A stretch of DNA of 7,184 bases from assembly GCA_043802745.1 (NCBI GenBank), contig JAZDKU010000011.1, positions 1 through 7,184 of the forward strand, read 5' to 3'. Below, piece after piece: positions 5,474 through 7,184 of this stretch. The DNA is from STD1-80 sp043802745. GTDB lineage: Bacteria > Patescibacteriota > Minisyncoccia > Minisyncoccales > CG1-02-41-26. The stretch's first letter is position 1; each line of letters starts with the position of its first letter. The notes beneath the pieces were generated by a model that searched no databases, was not told the origin of the DNA, and saw only the letters and a program-made list of their open reading frames with translations. The position numbers and the translations under genes were made by a program.

Positions 5474-5479
5474 ACCTCC
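5474..5479 (-). promoter_or_regulatory. displaced Shine-Dalgarno sequence of yebC
   Basis: GGAGGT on the minus strand is the best ribosome-binding site I noticed in the window, but it lies 45 bases before the yebC ATG. Without the 35-base array the gap would be 10 bases, a usable spacing. It could instead serve a five-codon ORF (MNHKS) whose ATG lies 10 bases downstream. Confidence 0.4.
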
Positions 5480-5513
5480 ACTTTGCATTAAAAAATAAAA
5501 AAAATCAAGATAG

Positions 5514-6470
5514 CTATACTTCTGTAGAGTTCTTTTTTATGCGCCAGGCGATTAGGGCGGAGGATAGGGCAATAACTGTGGCTATGCCAACTGCTAAAAA
5601 GTTTTTTCTTTGAGGAGAGTAGCTTTGGATGTTGGCTGTGAGCGGGCTTGAGGTTGTCTGTCTTGAAGAATTAAGGGTCGAAGTGGCTTGAATTACCACT
5701 ATAACATTTGCTTGGCCAGGCGTTGGTTTGGCTGTCCATTGCCAATTACTCTCGCCTTTGCTCCAGGACTGGCCTGGTTGAGATTTACCAAAATCAGTTG
5801 AATCAATAATTTTTCCACTTGGGTCAAGTAGCTCCACGCCATCGCCAGCATTATTTAAAGAAATTTTTGTTTGGCTACTTTTTAAAGCTAAATAGCTATT
5901 AGCTAAAATTTTAGTATTTTCTGGTAAAGTATAAGTTTTTATCGCGCCAATTTTATCTTTTATTTTAAATCCAGAAATGTCAGCCGTAAAATTATTAGCA
6001 TTAAAAATTTCTACAAATTCATTTTCTGTGTCCGACCCCTCGGGCGAGGGCAAAACCTCGTTAAGAAATATATTGCTCGGATAGTTTTTTGGTAAAGGGC
6101 TGGGCTTTACCGCTTGGCTCGTTGTGGCCTGCCCTGAGCTTGTCGAAGGGTTATTTGTTTTATTGTTTTTTGTTGTGGTTGTACTTTCCATTGAGGTGCT
6201 TGCCGTTAATTCTTGGCAGTTTACGCAGGCAAAACCTTGGACCTTAATTTTTTGCAAGGTGGTAGTCCCAATACCCTTAACGCGCAACAAATCGTCTATT
6301 GAATTATATGGCCGATTATCAATAATTCTTTGGGCGTATGTTGGTCCAATACCAGTCAATTTATCCAGTTGCGATAGTGTTGCGGTATTGATATCTATTT
6401 GTTCAGCTAAAGCAAAAGCTGGGCAGATAAGAAACAATAAAAAAAATAAATATTTTTTAAATTTGCGCAT
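5514..6470 (-). CDS. secreted, membrane-anchored ComEA-like helix-hairpin-helix / lamin-tail domain protein
   Basis: The 318-residue protein is exported and probably binds DNA outside the membrane. Residues 1-22 are a clear signal peptide (basic start, hydrophobic core, likely cut after AFALA). Residues 24-78 form a ComEA-type double helix-hairpin-helix domain with two hairpins, LTGIGPTYA (38-46) and VKGIGTTTL (64-72), starting with the typical IDINTAT. A CVNC pair (82-85) follows, then a Ser/Thr-rich linker (about 88-125). Residues about 133-255 resemble a lamin-tail domain (FLNEVLPSPEG, NEFVEIFNAN, GFKIKDK, WQWTAKPTPGQAN). A C-terminal membrane helix (about 291-309) ends in a basic tail. 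It starts 20 bases after ruvB, so the two are probably cotranscribed; only a weak AGG precedes the ATG. A role in DNA uptake is inferred from ComEA. The linker includes NPSTSSGQA, translated from a REP-like palindrome. Confidence 0.88.
   Translation of the reverse strand: MRKFKKYLFFLLFLICPAFALAEQIDINTATLSQLDKLTGIGPTYAQRIIDNRPYNSIDDLLRVKGIGTTTLQKIKVQGFACVNCQELTASTSMESTTTTKNNKTNNPSTSSGQATTSQAVKPSPLPKNYPSNIFLNEVLPSPEGSDTENEFVEIFNANNFTADISGFKIKDKIGAIKTYTLPENTKILANSYLALKSSQTKISLNNAGDGVELLDPSGKIIDSTDFGKSQPGQSWSKGESNWQWTAKPTPGQANVIVVIQATSTLNSSRQTTSSPLTANIQSYSPQRKNFLAVGIATVIALSSALIAWRIKKNSTEV
6132..6150. repeat. REP-like palindromic element within the ComEA-like gene
   Basis: CCCTGAGCTTGTCGAAGGG is an imperfect palindrome, with CCCT and AGGG pairing at the ends. 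It matches, from memory, a short dispersed repeat found in many bacterial genomes that is often translated as PSTSSGQ. Here it codes for residues 108-114 of the low-complexity linker, a place that tolerates insertions. Confidence 0.7.
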
Positions 6471-6490
6471 AACCTGCGTGGTTAAAAAAT

Positions 6491-7184
6491 TTAAAATAAA
6501 ATTTTGGGGAGGTTTTTTGCGGAGACGCCGAGATATTCAAAAGCCATTTTGGTGGCCACGCGGCCTTGGGGTGTTCTTGCAATTAAGCCAATCCTCATCA
6601 AATATGGTTCGTAAATATCTAAAATAGTGGCCTCTTCTTCGGCGGTGGCGGCAGCCAAGGTTTGAATGCCCACTGGCCCGCCATTAAATTTAAATACTAA
6701 GGCTTCCAAAAACCTCCGGTCGTTTTGCGTTAAGCCAAGCTGGTCAATTTCAAGATTTAAAAAAGCATCTTCTACCACCTCTTTGGTTATAAGCCCAGAG
6801 TTTTTTACTTGAGCAAAATCGCGCACTCTTTTTAAAAGATGGTTGGCTACTCTTGGGGTAAATCTAGAGTGTTCAGCAATTATTTTTAAAGCATCTTTTT
6901 CAGCTTTAACGTCTAAAACTTGGCAGGAAAGAGTTAAAATTTGCTCAATATCTTCGTGGCTATAAAAATTTAGGCCGAAAACAGCTCCAAAGCGAGAGCG
7001 CAATGGTCCAGAAATGGAAGCCAGCTTAGTGGTAGCGCCAATCAAGGTAAATTTTGGCAAATTCATTTCCATAACTCTGGCCATAGGGCCTTTGCCTAAA
7101 ATTAGGTTTAACTTAAAATCCTCCATAGCTGGATATAAGTATTCTTCTACAGTGTGTGATAATCGATGGATTTCATCACAAAAT
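6491..7184 (-). CDS. ruvB: Holliday junction branch-migration ATPase RuvB (N-terminal part outside the window)
   Basis: RuvB is the hexameric AAA+ motor that drives branch migration of Holliday junctions with RuvA and hands them to RuvC. About 231 C-terminal residues are visible. The reading frame runs open to the window edge, starting in the Walker B motif FCDEIHRL, followed by VEEYLYPAMEDF. Sensor 1 (TLIGATT) and the arginine-finger segment GPLRSRFG follow, then the lid domain (TPRVANHLLKRVRDFA). The C-terminal winged helix carries the family signature GGPVGIQTLAAA, YEPYLMRIGLIARTPQGRVAT. The ATG at 7126 is internal, not the start. Walker A must lie beyond the window. The gene ends 20 bases before the ComEA-like gene. 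ruvA is not in view, although it often adjoins ruvB or ruvC. Confidence 0.97.
   Translation of the reverse strand, partial: FCDEIHRLSHTVEEYLYPAMEDFKLNLILGKGPMARVMEMNLPKFTLIGATTKLASISGPLRSRFGAVFGLNFYSHEDIEQILTLSCQVLDVKAEKDALKIIAEHSRFTPRVANHLLKRVRDFAQVKNSGLITKEVVEDAFLNLEIDQLGLTQNDRRFLEALVFKFNGGPVGIQTLAAATAEEEATILDIYEPYLMRIGLIARTPQGRVATKMAFEYLGVSAKNLPKILF

Noticed and set aside
6124..6627. Plus-strand frame of 167 codons across the ComEA-like and ruvB genes
   Set aside because: It runs antisense to two recognisable genes and across their junction, with no family resemblance.

Overview
The window is AT-rich, roughly 35-40% G+C by eye, and tightly packed with single-copy housekeeping genes. Several genes lack a Shine-Dalgarno sequence, and short palindromes and 7-bp tandem repeats sit inside or beside genes. 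The penicillin-binding protein, the lamin-tail/helix-hairpin-helix protein and the sequence style are most like Candidate Phyla Radiation bacteria (Patescibacteria, perhaps a Parcubacteria-type lineage). This placement is inference from style; no rRNA gene is present. TGA is used as a stop (yebC), which argues against the lineages that read UGA as glycine.

Plus strand, left part (1-1842): dnaN, the DNA polymerase III sliding clamp, is followed by a two-gene MNT-HEPN toxin-antitoxin module (mntA-hepT type). The module has its own extended -10 promoter, placed so that its mRNA would be leaderless. It ends at a probable terminator hairpin in the 51-bp gap before the convergent penicillin-binding protein gene.

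Minus strand, rest of the window, read from right to left: ruvB (N-terminal part outside the window), a secreted, membrane-anchored ComEA-like helix-hairpin-helix plus lamin-tail protein, yebC, ruvC, a small extremely acidic protein, and a class A penicillin-binding protein. yebC and ruvC overlap by ATGA. RuvB and RuvC belong to the Holliday-junction branch-migration and resolution system; ruvA is not in view. The acidic gene (53 codons, 30 of them Asp or Glu) has a consensus promoter, TTGACA-16-TATAAT, a perfect DnaA box upstream and a palindrome in its leader. A long hairpin separates it from the penicillin-binding protein gene, which has its own near-leaderless promoter.

The points most worth a second look are: (1) the unrecognised acidic gene with its strong promoter and DnaA box; (2) two related 7-bp tandem arrays in and upstream of yebC, one of them lying between a good Shine-Dalgarno sequence and the yebC start; (3) a REP-like palindrome translated as part of the ComEA-like linker; (4) two promoters placed for leaderless mRNA; and (5) a run of nine G in the penicillin-binding protein gene. 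I found no CRISPR array, tRNA, rRNA, transposase or obvious new multi-gene defence system.
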